From Pseudomonadota bacterium (GTDB lineage: Bacteria > Pseudomonadota > Alphaproteobacteria > Rhizobiales > Beijerinckiaceae), in the NCBI GenBank assembly GCA_023450615.1, contig JAEXGT010000045.1:42865-106864 (forward strand): a stretch of 64,000 nucleotides of DNA, in the 5' to 3' direction. Positions 44,851-53,124 of the stretch are shown piece by piece. The position numbers and the translations under genes were made by a program. The first letter of the stretch is position 1. Each line of letters opens with the position of its first letter. The notes beneath the pieces are model-generated. The model made no database searches, was not told the DNA's origin, and saw only the letters and a list, made by a program, of their open reading frames with translations.

Positions 44851-44946
44851 GGTTGTCCCCGGCCCTCGCTAGGGCGGGACACTCCCGATAGTGGTGTTTA
44901 GGAGGGTCAGGTTCAACCGGGGATGAATGGCCGGGAGCCGTTTTTG
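44851..44946 (+). ncRNA. Candidate small structured RNA
   Basis: TCCCCGG (44856-44862) pairs with CCGGGGA (44917-44923), a small hairpin CCCTCGCTAGGG lies inside (44863-44874), and CTCCCG (44882-44887) can pair with CGGGAG (44932-44937), followed by a T5 tract. The two larger pairings compete. The pattern suggests a small RNA or leader ending in a terminator, but it matches no RNA family I know. Confidence 0.25.
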
Positions 44947-45104
44947 CCTCAATCAGGGGATATGCCTGAAGCCTGAGAGCATTGCACTGGAGGGTGGGGA
45001 TCCGTCAATCCTCCCAAAGAATGGCGTCAAACGAAGCAAAATCTGCTCCGGTGGGCTGAGCCGGGTCTAGCGCCGCAAAAAATAGAATGCCATGGAATGC
45101 CTTG

Positions 45105-45126
45105 GTTGACGGCAAAGGCTGTTGAC
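45105..45126. promoter_or_regulatory. GTTGAC direct repeat upstream of pckA
   Basis: GTTGAC occurs at 45105-45110 and 45121-45126, 16 bases apart, in the pckA upstream region. It may be a regulator half-site pair or overlapping -35 elements. Confidence 0.3.
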
Positions 45127-45252
45127 CTAAACATGCTTAGTTCAGGCGTTTTTGCGGGACTACGACCGGCGGCGCCTGAAGGTGATCACAGAAGGCCATC
45201 GGGGAGCGGCGCATCCTGCCGCCCGGCGATCGGCGACCAGGAGAAGTCTTCC

Positions 45253-46863
45253 GTGGATAACATCGGCGTCTTCAACAGCGCTCAAGGCGCGGAGGCTATC
45301 GGCTTCCGCAAGCTCAAGAAAGTCTACTGGAATTTCGAGGCTCCCGCACTCTACGAGCAGTCCCTGCAACGGAATGAGACGAAGCTCGTGAAGGGCGGCG
45401 CTCTCCTGGCCGAGACCGGCGTGCATACGGGCCGCTCGCCCAAGGACAAGTTCGTGGTCCGGGACGAGGCGACCGAGAGCACCGTCTGGTGGGACAATAA
45501 CGGCTCCATCAGCCCCGGCCATTTCGACACCCTGTTGCAGGACTTCCTAGCCCATGCCGAAGGCAAGGAGCTGTTCGCTCAGGATCTCTATGGCGGCGCG
45601 GACCCGGCCTACCGGGTCAAGGCGCGCGTGTTCACGGAATTCGCCTGGCATTCGCTCTTCATCCGCAACCTGCTGATCCGTCCTGAAATGGGTGAGCTGA
45701 AGGATTACGTGCCCGGTCTCACCATCATCGACCTGCCATCCTTCAAGGCCGATCCGGCCCGGCACGGCTGCCGCTCGGAGACGGTGATCGCCTGCGACTT
45801 CACCCGCAAGATCGTGCTCATCGGCGGTACCTCCTATGCCGGCGAGATGAAGAAGTCGGTCTTTACCTACCTCAACTACGTCCTGCCCGCGCAAAAAGTC
45901 ATGCCCATGCATTGCTCCGCCAATGTGGGCCATGACGGCGATGTCGCCGTGTTCTTCGGCCTTTCCGGCACCGGTAAGACCACGCTCTCCGCCGATCCGA
46001 ACCGCATCCTGCTCGGCGACGATGAGCATGGCTGGGGACCGAACGGGGTCTTTAACTTCGAGGGCGGCTGCTACGCCAAGACCATCCGCCTCTCGCGTGA
46101 AGCGGAGCCGGAAATCTTCTCCACCACCGAGCGTTTCGGCACGGTTCTGGAGAACGTGGTGATCGATCCCGTTACTCGCGTTCCGAACTTCGACGATGCG
46201 TCGAAGACGGAAAATACGCGCTGCGCCTATCCGCTCGATTTCATTCCCAACGCAAGCGCCACGGGCCGTGCGGGTATTCCGAAGAACATCGTGATGCTCA
46301 CCTGCGATGCCTTCGGCGTCCTGCCTCCCATCGCCAAGCTTACGCCGGCGGAGGCCATGTATCACTTCCTCTCCGGATATACCGCCAAGGTGGCGGGCAC
46401 GGAAAAGGGCGTGAAGGATCCGGAGGCCACGTTCTCCACCTGCTTCGGCGCGCCGTTCATGCCGCGTCATCCGTCGGAATACGGCAATCTGCTGCGCGAT
46501 CTCATCGCCAAGCACCATGTGGATTGCTGGCTCGTCAACACGGGCTGGACCGGCGGCAAGTATGGCGTGGGCCGCCGCATGCCGATCCGCGTCACGCGCC
46601 GCCTGCTCACCGCCGCGCTCGACGGTTCGCTGAACCGCGCCGATTTCCGCCGCGATCCCTATTTCGGCTTCGCGGTGCCGACCTCGGTGCCCGGCGTCGA
46701 GCCGCACATTCTGTATCCGGTGAAAACCTGGCAGAACAAAGCGGAGTTCGCCGAGACGGCCAAGCGCCTCATCGACATGTTCAACGAGAACTTCAAGCGT
46801 TTCGAGAACCACGTCGATTCCGACGTGCGCTCTGCCGGGCCGCAGATGTCGATCGCGGCTTAA
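45253..46863 (+). CDS. pckA: Phosphoenolpyruvate carboxykinase (ATP)
   Basis: A 536-residue cytosolic enzyme that makes PEP from oxaloacetate in gluconeogenesis. The P-loop FGLSGTGKTTLSADP, then LLGDDEHGW, and NTGWTGGKYGVG are present. I choose the GTG at 45253 behind AGGAGAAG (45239-45246); this gives the standard length. The frame is open back to 45097 but the extra 52 residues are unlike the family. In relatives pckA is placed opposite chvI and linked to organic-acid growth and ChvGI. A terminator follows. Confidence 0.96.
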   Translation: MDNIGVFNSAQGAEAIGFRKLKKVYWNFEAPALYEQSLQRNETKLVKGGALLAETGVHTGRSPKDKFVVRDEATESTVWWDNNGSISPGHFDTLLQDFLAHAEGKELFAQDLYGGADPAYRVKARVFTEFAWHSLFIRNLLIRPEMGELKDYVPGLTIIDLPSFKADPARHGCRSETVIACDFTRKIVLIGGTSYAGEMKKSVFTYLNYVLPAQKVMPMHCSANVGHDGDVAVFFGLSGTGKTTLSADPNRILLGDDEHGWGPNGVFNFEGGCYAKTIRLSREAEPEIFSTTERFGTVLENVVIDPVTRVPNFDDASKTENTRCAYPLDFIPNASATGRAGIPKNIVMLTCDAFGVLPPIAKLTPAEAMYHFLSGYTAKVAGTEKGVKDPEATFSTCFGAPFMPRHPSEYGNLLRDLIAKHHVDCWLVNTGWTGGKYGVGRRMPIRVTRRLLTAALDGSLNRADFRRDPYFGFAVPTSVPGVEPHILYPVKTWQNKAEFAETAKRLIDMFNENFKRFENHVDSDVRSAGPQMSIAA

Positions 46864-46889
46864 AAGCTTCGATCGGGGACGATATGGAA

Positions 46890-46915
46890 ACGGCGGCTCT
46901 CGGGCCGCCGTTTTT
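46890..46915 (+). terminator. Rho-independent terminator after pckA
   Basis: ACGGCGGC-TCTCGG-GCCGCCGT then T4, with an 8-bp GC stem (46890-46911). Confidence 0.9.
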
Positions 46916-46931
46916 GCTTCAAGGGGGGCGA

Positions 46932-48026
46932 ATGGACATTCTCGTCATCGGTGCCGGTGTCGTCGGCTTGGCGTTAGCCCGCGCGTTGTCCTTGCGCGGT
47001 CATGGCGTGATCGTGGCCGAGAAAACCGGTGGCATCGGCAACGGCGTGTCCTCGCGCAACAGCGAGGTGATCCATGCGGGGATGTATTACCCGACGGATT
47101 CACTGCGCGCGCGCCACTGCGTCAACGGGCGGCGCATGCTCTACGAATTCTGCGAAGGCCATGGCGTACCGCATAAACGGTGCGGCAAGCTCATCGTGGC
47201 GACGAATGAGCTCGAACAGGTGAAGATCGAGGGCATCTACCAGCAAGGCATCGCCAACGGCGTCGAGGGCCTGTCCTTTCTGAACGGGCAGGAGGCGATG
47301 GCGCTGGAGCCGAACCTTTCTTGCACCGGAGCGGTTCTCTCCGCCGAAACAGGTATCGTCGACTCTCATGCGCTCATGCTCGCGCTCCAGGGCGACCTCG
47401 AATCTGCGGGCGGTATGATCGCGTTTCATGCGCCGGTCGGGTGGATCGTGCGAAATGGAATGAAATGGAACGCGCATGTGGGCGGCGCGGAGCCTGCGGA
47501 AGTCGCCGTCGACGCGGTGGTCAATGCGGCGGGTTTAGGTGCGCAGGGCATCGCGCGTGCGACGGAAGGATACGCGCCGGAGCGCGTGCCGCCGCTCGTG
47601 CTCGCCAAAGGCAATTACTTCGGCTGCCTCGGCAGGCCCGCCTTCTCACGCCTGATCTATCCCGCGCCCGTCGATGGCGGTCTCGGCACGCATGTGACCC
47701 TCGATCTTGCAGGGCGCATGCGGTTCGGTCCCGATGTGGAATGGGTCGAGCGCGAGATCTACGAGGTCGAGCCTGCCCGTGCAGAGAGCTTCTACGCCTC
47801 CATCCGCCGCTACTGGCCTGGATTGCCGGATGGCGCTTTGGTGCCGGATTATGCGGGTATCCGTCCGAAGCTCTCAGGGCCCGGCGAGAAGGCGGCGGAT
47901 TTCATGATCGACGGGCCTGAGGAGCATGGACTTTCCGGCCTCGTGCATCTCTTTGGGATCGAGAGCCCGGGGCTGACGTCATGCCTGTCGATTGCCGAGG
48001 ATGTGGCGGCACGGTTGCAGGCCTGA
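46932..48026 (+). CDS. FAD-dependent oxidoreductase, L-2-hydroxyglutarate oxidase-like
   Basis: A 364-residue DAO-family flavoprotein. FAD binding is shown by ILVIGAGVVGLALARALS (3-20); SSRNSEVIHAGMYYP is typical of the L-2-hydroxyglutarate dehydrogenase/oxidase group, and GIESPGLTSCLSIAE closes the protein. The ATG at 46932 follows AAGGGGGG; longer frames upstream run into pckA. Substrate is inferred from the SSRNSEVIHAG signature; related amino-acid or glycerol-3-phosphate oxidases remain possible. It is separated from pckA by a terminator, so it needs its own promoter or read-through. Confidence 0.82.
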   Translation: MDILVIGAGVVGLALARALSLRGHGVIVAEKTGGIGNGVSSRNSEVIHAGMYYPTDSLRARHCVNGRRMLYEFCEGHGVPHKRCGKLIVATNELEQVKIEGIYQQGIANGVEGLSFLNGQEAMALEPNLSCTGAVLSAETGIVDSHALMLALQGDLESAGGMIAFHAPVGWIVRNGMKWNAHVGGAEPAEVAVDAVVNAAGLGAQGIARATEGYAPERVPPLVLAKGNYFGCLGRPAFSRLIYPAPVDGGLGTHVTLDLAGRMRFGPDVEWVEREIYEVEPARAESFYASIRRYWPGLPDGALVPDYAGIRPKLSGPGEKAADFMIDGPEEHGLSGLVHLFGIESPGLTSCLSIAEDVAARLQA

Positions 48027-48034
48027 AGAACAGC

Positions 48035-48133
48035 GTCATCCCGGACGGCGTGAGCCGATCCGGGATCGTTATCAGAATTGGGTGCTATTCTCGTCGCACG
48101 ATCCCGGGTTCTGCTCCGCAGCCCCGGGATGAC
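48035..48133. repeat. Dispersed palindromic repeat, family B, copy 1
   Basis: Starts GTCATCCCGGACGG and ends GCCCCGGGATGAC, with inner arms CCGGGATCG and ATCCCGGG-type. A second full copy is at 61608-61711; a truncated one at 5855-5890. Confidence 0.8.
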
Positions 48134-48141
48134 ATTTGTGG

Positions 48142-49548
48142 TTATGCTCTGAAGAACAGCAGCGTCGTGATCAGGAACACCGGCACAAGGATGCCGCCCG
48201 ACCACAGGAGATAGCCGAAGAAGCTCGGCATCTTCACGCCGCCTTCGCGGGCGATTGCATAGACCATGAAGTTGGGCGCGTTGCCGATATAGGAGTTCGC
48301 CCCCATGAACACGGCACCGGCCGAGATGGCGGTGAGCGTCATCGCGCCCGTGGTCATGAGCACCTGCGGATTGCCGCCCGCAAGCTCGAAGAACACGAGA
48401 TAGGTCGGCGCATTGTCGAGGAACGATGACAGGACGCCCGTGAGCCAGAAATAGGCGGCGTTGTTGGCGCTGCCGTCCGGGTTCGTCACGAGGGCGACGA
48501 GGGGCGCGAAAGCGCCGTCCGCGCCTGCCTTCAGCATGGCGAGCACGGGGATGATGGTGATGAAGATGCCCGCGAAGAGCTTCGCCACCTCGTTGATGGG
48601 GCCCCAGGAAAAGCCGTTCTCCACGCGGTTCGCCTTCGGCGTGAGCTTCAGGGAAATGATCGTCACCGCGATCATGATGAGATCGCGCAGCGCGTTGGCG
48701 AGCTCGATCTCCGAGCCCAGCACGGTCACGCGGCCGAGATCCGTGGTGGCGCTCATGAGGATCGCCGCGATGATGATGAAGATGAGCAGGAAATTGATGC
48801 CGCCCGTCACCCGCACCGGGTTGTCGGGCGTCGGGTCGGGCCTGACACGGCCTTCCTTCCTGTAGATCACCGTGTCGATCACGAAGAAGAGCGCGAGCAG
48901 AACGCCGCTCACGAACAGGGTCTCGGGCAGGAGGTGCGTGGTGGTCCAGAAGAACTCCACGCCGCGCAGGAAGCCGAGGAAGAGCGGCGGATCGCCCAGC
49001 GGCGTCAGCGAGCCGCCGATATTCGACACCAGGAAGATGAAGAACACGATCACATGCACATTGTGGATGCGGTCGTCATTGGCGCGCAGCACGGGGCGGA
49101 TCATCACCATGGATGCGCCCGTGGTTCCGATGAAGCTCGCGAGCACCGTGCCGATGGCAAGCAGCATCGTGTTCGTGCCGGGCGAGCCATGGAGGTTGCC
49201 ACGCACCAGGATGCCGCCGGCGACCGTGAACAGGGCGAGCAGCAGCAGAATGAAGGGGATGTATTCGAGAAGAGCCGTATGGGCGAGGGCCTGGACCGCC
49301 GTGCCCGGTCCCAGGAGGGCGGCCATGGGCGCAAGCACGAGCAGGCCCCAGAAGGCTGCGATCTTGCCCTGATGGTGTTCCCAGAAATGGGAAGCCAGAA
49401 GGGGGAAGAGGGCGATTGAGAGCAGGATGCCCGCAAAGGGCAGGGCCCAAAGGACGCTTAAGCTCGCACCGTCGAGTTCCGCCGCGAAGGCGGCTTGCGG
49501 CAGCATGATCAGGGCGGCGGCGAGCGCCGCGCTTGAGACGCGAAGCAT
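48142..49548 (-). CDS. NhaD-like Na+/H+ antiporter (sodium:proton antiporter family)
   Basis: A 468-residue integral membrane protein with about 12 hydrophobic segments and a signal-like N-terminus. The segments VSNIGGSLTPLGDPPLFLGF and LSSFLDNAPTYLVFFELAGG are typical of the NhaD/citrate-transporter-like (IT superfamily) antiporters of bacteria, where conserved Asp, Asn and Pro sit in re-entrant loops. It should exchange Na+ or Li+ for H+. No regulator adjoins it. Ion specificity is inferred from family. Confidence 0.85.
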   Translation of the reverse strand: MLRVSSAALAAALIMLPQAAFAAELDGASLSVLWALPFAGILLSIALFPLLASHFWEHHQGKIAAFWGLLVLAPMAALLGPGTAVQALAHTALLEYIPFILLLLALFTVAGGILVRGNLHGSPGTNTMLLAIGTVLASFIGTTGASMVMIRPVLRANDDRIHNVHVIVFFIFLVSNIGGSLTPLGDPPLFLGFLRGVEFFWTTTHLLPETLFVSGVLLALFFVIDTVIYRKEGRVRPDPTPDNPVRVTGGINFLLIFIIIAAILMSATTDLGRVTVLGSEIELANALRDLIMIAVTIISLKLTPKANRVENGFSWGPINEVAKLFAGIFITIIPVLAMLKAGADGAFAPLVALVTNPDGSANNAAYFWLTGVLSSFLDNAPTYLVFFELAGGNPQVLMTTGAMTLTAISAGAVFMGANSYIGNAPNFMVYAIAREGGVKMPSFFGYLLWSGGILVPVFLITTLLFFRA

Positions 49549-49714
49549 GATTGGGTTCCCCTCACCGGTATCCGGCTTGTTGCGACGTTATGGACACGGT
49601 TTAGGGGAAGGCATTCGTCCCTGCAACGGCGGAAGCGTTAACCGGCTATTCAGCATAAGTGAAAGAAGGTACAACATCGTTACACGTAAAGTCGCGCCTG
49701 GGGTTGTGGAGCCG

Positions 49715-50506
49715 ATGTGCCGCTTTCTTGCCTACCGGGGAGAGCCGATCTTCCTTGATGAACTCGTTTGTGCCCCGGCCCATTCGCTGGTCCACCAGTC
49801 GCTCCATGCGGTGGAGGCCAAAACGGAGACCAACGGCGACGGTTTCGGCATCGGCTGGTACGGCGAGCGCAACGAGCCCGGCATCTACCGCGAGGTGCGC
49901 CCGGCCTGGTCCGACGAGAACCTGAGGAGCCTCTGCGAGCAGGTGCGCTCCGGCCTGTTCTTCGCCCATGTGCGAGCCTCCACCGGCACCTCCACCACCC
50001 GGGCCAACTGCCATCCGTTCTCCCATGGCCGCCATCTCTTCATGCATAACGGCCAGATCGGCGGCTACCATCGCATCAAGCGCAAGATCGAAGCCCTGAT
50101 TCCGGACGAGCTCTATGACCGCCGCCAGGGAACGACGGATTCGGAGGCGATCTTCCTCGTGGCGCTTGCCAATGGTCTCGCCGAGGAACCCGTGACCGCC
50201 ATGGCGCGCACCCTCAAGCAGATTCGCGGCCTCATGGAAGAGGCGGGCATCGAGGAGGCCCTGCGCTTTACGGCCTCCTTCACCGATGGCGAGAGCCTCT
50301 GGGCCTATCGCTGGGCCTGCGATGCCAAGCCCCCGACGCTCTATTTCCGCGAGGAGCATGGCAATCTGCTCGTGGTGTCCGAGCCCATCGACGACAAGAC
50401 CCGCGGCTGGCGCGAGGTGCCGAAGGGTTGCAGCCTCGTGGCTCGCATCGGCCAGCCGGTCGCCGTGCATTGCCTCAACGAGGCGATGGCGCAGCTCGCC
50501 GCCTGA
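49715..50506 (+). CDS. Class II glutamine amidotransferase (YafJ/EgtC-like)
   Basis: A 263-residue Ntn-type amidotransferase. Met1-Cys2 (MCRFLAYRGEP) gives the N-terminal nucleophile after Met removal; NGDGFGIGWYG, HVRASTGTSTTRANCHPF and FMHNGQIGGY line the glutamine site, as in YafJ and EgtC. Its partner reaction is unknown; no ergothioneine genes are nearby. The ATG at 49715 is fixed by the need for Cys at position 2; the open frame upstream runs through the NhaD promoter area. Confidence 0.88.
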   Translation: MCRFLAYRGEPIFLDELVCAPAHSLVHQSLHAVEAKTETNGDGFGIGWYGERNEPGIYREVRPAWSDENLRSLCEQVRSGLFFAHVRASTGTSTTRANCHPFSHGRHLFMHNGQIGGYHRIKRKIEALIPDELYDRRQGTTDSEAIFLVALANGLAEEPVTAMARTLKQIRGLMEEAGIEEALRFTASFTDGESLWAYRWACDAKPPTLYFREEHGNLLVVSEPIDDKTRGWREVPKGCSLVARIGQPVAVHCLNEAMAQLAA

Positions 50507-50512
50507 TCGAGC

Positions 50513-51844
50513 TTAGCGCTCGAAGAGCGCAAGAGGCTCGGCCAATGCGCTCTTGTGTTGACCTTCCAGCTGCTCGCGCCTCTTGCGGGCTCGGTCGACC
50601 CACACCATCGCTACGGTGTGATCGAGGAAGAAATCGTCGAGCCTTCCTTCCTGATGCGCCTTCAGGAACTCGGCGAGAGAAGCAAGCTCGATCCGACGAT
50701 CTTTCTGCGAATACCAGACGCCACGCCGTTCTTCGGAATGCTCTTCGGCAAAGAAGTAGTGGGCCGGCGCAAAATCGGGATGTTCTTTCACAAGGGCTTT
50801 CAGCTTCGCCTCCCGTTCCACGGCATCGAATTGCAGCGCATGCAACAAGGCGGTGGCGCGCGTGGGCGCATCCTCATGCAGCTCGGCATAGACCTGACGC
50901 GCCATGGCGGGGCCCTCGTGCTCACGGACGAGGGCGGCATAGCGCAGATGAGGATCGATGAATTCCAGCCCCATGCGGGCGAGATTGTAATAGGCGCGAT
51001 GAGCCCCTGAAATTTCGCCCTTCGCCTCGAAGAGCAGGGCCTTGTAGTAGAGGCCCGGCGCGGATTTCGAATCCTCGACCAATCCGCCCTTCTGCGAGAT
51101 CCGGGAGAAGGTTTCGGCGGGATTGGTCGACAGCACGAGGCCCTGCGCGACCTGTTGAGCGGGAGAGGGATTGGCCACTGAGGCGATTGTCTGCTCGGCA
51201 GGCAGGGCAAGATGTCTGCCGAACAGGCCTGCTCCGGCGAGCAGGATCGCGGCAAGGCAGCTGCCGAGCCAAAGGGCCGCCTTTCGGTTCATGAAGGCTG
51301 CCGGATGCGCCGGTTTCGCGTCGATCTCCGTTCCTGGCCATGCGATGGCGAAGGTGTGGATCGGGGCGGGAATGTTCTTCACCAGCCTTTCGCCGAGGTC
51401 GACGAAGGGCACGGACACCTCGCCCGTAACCACCTTATGCACGGCCTGAGAGACGCAAACACCGCCGGGCTTTGCCAGCTTTTCGAGGCGGGCGGCGAGA
51501 TTGACAGCCATGCCGAGAAGGTCGCCGTTGCGCTCAGTGACCTCGCCCATGGAAATGCCGATGCGAAGCTGAAGCCAGCGATGGGGCGGGTGGGACAGGT
51601 TGCGCGCCCTGATCGCTTCCTGGATGTCGATGGCGGCGCGCACGGCCTTCAGAGGCGTTTCGAACTCGCACATGATCGAGTCGCCGGCCGTGTTGAAGAT
51701 CTTCCCGCCATGCCGGGCAATAAAGGTTTCGCAGGCCCGGTGATAAGCTGTCAGCCTCCGGAGCGTGTCCTCCTCGTCTTCAGCGATCAGCCGCGAGAAG
51801 CTCACGACGTCGCTGGCCAGGATTGTCGCCGTTCTGCGTCTCAT
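50513..51844 (-). CDS. Class III adenylate/guanylate cyclase with a membrane anchor and C-terminal helical region
   Basis: A 443-residue protein. The N-terminal cyclase domain has the two metal aspartates Asp12 (ASDVVSFSRL) and Asp55 (NTAGDSIMCEF), with Lys48 in HGGKIF; LLGMAVNLAARLEKLA follows. One membrane segment (about 188-208, ALWLGSCLAAILLAGAGLF) splits this from a C-terminal part rich in helices that looks TPR-like (YYNLARMG, YFAEEHSEERR). The cyclase lies on the N-terminal side, probably cytosolic. The signal and nucleotide product are unknown. It converges with the glutamine amidotransferase gene, six bases away. Confidence 0.82.
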   Translation of the reverse strand: MRRRTATILASDVVSFSRLIAEDEEDTLRRLTAYHRACETFIARHGGKIFNTAGDSIMCEFETPLKAVRAAIDIQEAIRARNLSHPPHRWLQLRIGISMGEVTERNGDLLGMAVNLAARLEKLAKPGGVCVSQAVHKVVTGEVSVPFVDLGERLVKNIPAPIHTFAIAWPGTEIDAKPAHPAAFMNRKAALWLGSCLAAILLAGAGLFGRHLALPAEQTIASVANPSPAQQVAQGLVLSTNPAETFSRISQKGGLVEDSKSAPGLYYKALLFEAKGEISGAHRAYYNLARMGLEFIDPHLRYAALVREHEGPAMARQVYAELHEDAPTRATALLHALQFDAVEREAKLKALVKEHPDFAPAHYFFAEEHSEERRGVWYSQKDRRIELASLAEFLKAHQEGRLDDFFLDHTVAMVWVDRARKRREQLEGQHKSALAEPLALFER

Positions 51845-51917
51845 CCGTGACCCTGCTTCCTGAAAGGACCTTCTGTGAGCCCTCGTTCGAAACCGGCGGC
51901 TCCGAACCTATGGAAAC

Positions 51918-51930
51918 TGACCCAGGGTCA
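51918..51930. promoter_or_regulatory. Palindrome upstream of the cyclase gene
   Basis: TGACCC-A-GGGTCA, a perfect 13-bp palindrome 74-86 bases upstream of the cyclase start, next to an AT-rich GTTATACAG stretch. Possible operator; the regulator is unknown. Confidence 0.35.
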
Positions 51931-52038
51931 ATATGTTATACAGTTTCTTGAAAAATCAAGGCCAGCCTCGTGTATTTGAAGAAAAGAGGGACCTGGACGG
52001 TCTTTCTCCAGCAAGAGGCCTGAGCCTAAGAAATCAGG

Positions 52039-52326
52039 TCAGTTCACGGAGCTGTTGCCGCCCGTGAGAAGCGGCAAAAGCGCGTCTTTGAGCGCTTTCA
52101 TCTGCAGCTCCGTCTCCGCCTGGGCCTGAGGGCTGTCCGCATCCGAGTTGAGTAGCGCACGCAGGCGGGCATTCTCCGCCGCGAGGCGGTCGTTCTCGGC
52201 CATGAGAATCGCCACCTTTTCCTCAGCGATCCTCAGGCGGGCCTGCGCCTCGTTGCGCTCCTGCTCCCGCAGCTGAACCCGGTCGCGCCAGAGGCGGTTT
52301 GCTACGGTGTCGGTTCTGTCCAGCAT
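52039..52326 (-). CDS. Small coiled-coil protein of unknown function
   Basis: A 95-residue protein. Residues 15-60 (RVQLREQERNEAQARLRIAE then VAILMAENDRLAAENARLRA) form a clear heptad coiled coil with Leu/Ile and Glu/Arg pairing; the remainder is short and polar. No family recognised. It probably dimerises, and may be a small cytoplasmic partner of some unknown factor. It lies between the cyclase and the GST with no close neighbour on its strand. Confidence 0.6.
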   Translation of the reverse strand: MLDRTDTVANRLWRDRVQLREQERNEAQARLRIAEEKVAILMAENDRLAAENARLRALLNSDADSPQAQAETELQMKALKDALLPLLTGGNSSVN

Positions 52327-52402
52327 CGTCGGTTCCTTGCGCTATTCTGCAATGAAGCTTTCCATCGCTCAGAGCTGTTTAAGGGAGTGTTGCCGGATAA
52401 GG

Positions 52403-53113
52403 TTAACCGTCCAGTTCCGGATAGCTCCGGAAGATTCCATCTTCGTTGAAGGGGAAGCGGCGGGGGCTTTCGAGATAAGCCTTGATCCGGGGCCGCCGGG
52501 CGACGGCCACATGGAGAGCCGAAACCTTGGGCGCCTGCTTCAGCGCCCGCTTCGTGGCTTTCGGAAAGGCATAGAGCAGGCCTTCCACCACCTGGAACAG
52601 GGACAGGTCCACATAGGTGAGCGAACTGCCGACGAGGTGCCCGCCGCCCGATTCATTGCGGGCGATGATCGTCTCGAACCAATCGAGAAATTTGGGAATG
52701 CGGCTTTTGCGGAACTCGGCGGAGCGCTTGAGCGCCTCCTCCTTCTGATCCTCATAATAAAGATCGACGCCGATGGGATGATGCGTGTCGTGAGCTTCCG
52801 CCACGAAGTCGGCGAGAGTGAGCTGAATCTGGTGCGTCCAGAGACCGCCCGCCGGGTCCTTCGGCGCCAGGTTATGCCGCGCTCCGAGATAGAGAAGGAT
52901 CGCCGCCGTCTGGCCGATGATCGTCTCGCCATCCTTCAGGAAAGGCGGTGCGAAGGGCGGATGCTGCGCCTTGTCCATGAGCTTCATCAGCGTATCCATG
53001 CCGCGCGGCTGGCGGGCCACGTCGATATACTCGGCTCCCGCCTCTTCGAGCGCCAGCCGCACGAACTCGCCGCGTCCCTGGATGGTGGGCCAGTAGTAGA
53101 GTTCGTATGACAT
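52403..53113 (-). CDS. Glutathione S-transferase family protein
   Basis: A 236-residue two-domain GST. The N-terminal thioredoxin-like domain starts YELYYWPTIQGRGEFVRLAL, with the Tyr and the Gly/Arg segment typical of the sigma/alpha-like class (Tyr is the usual GSH-activating residue), then ETIIGQTAAILLYLG; the C-terminal helical domain includes LTYVDLSLFQVVEGLLYAFP. The ATG at 53113 is preferred to one at 53128, which would overlap the stop of the next gene. Substrate is unknown. Confidence 0.86.
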   Translation of the reverse strand: MSYELYYWPTIQGRGEFVRLALEEAGAEYIDVARQPRGMDTLMKLMDKAQHPPFAPPFLKDGETIIGQTAAILLYLGARHNLAPKDPAGGLWTHQIQLTLADFVAEAHDTHHPIGVDLYYEDQKEEALKRSAEFRKSRIPKFLDWFETIIARNESGGGHLVGSSLTYVDLSLFQVVEGLLYAFPKATKRALKQAPKVSALHVAVARRPRIKAYLESPRRFPFNEDGIFRSYPELDG

Positions 53114-53124
53114 ATGGCACCGCT

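Larger units (their letters stand above)
44751..45252. other. chvI-pckA divergent intergenic region
   Basis: About 500 bases between divergent genes. It contains the chvI and pckA promoters, a candidate structured RNA (44851-44946) and a GTTGAC direct repeat (45105-45126). Otherwise nothing was recognised. Confidence 0.5.

Noticed and set aside
44851..44946. SRP RNA, tRNA or riboswitch at the chvI-pckA gap
   Set aside because: The GGTTCAACC piece looks like a T-arm but no acceptor or anticodon stem fits, and the SRP core GGAAGG...AGC is missing. Kept only as an unnamed RNA candidate.
45097..45252. Upstream extension of pckA from an ATG at 45097
   Set aside because: The additional 52 residues are unlike PEPCK; the GTG at 45253 has an SD and the expected length.
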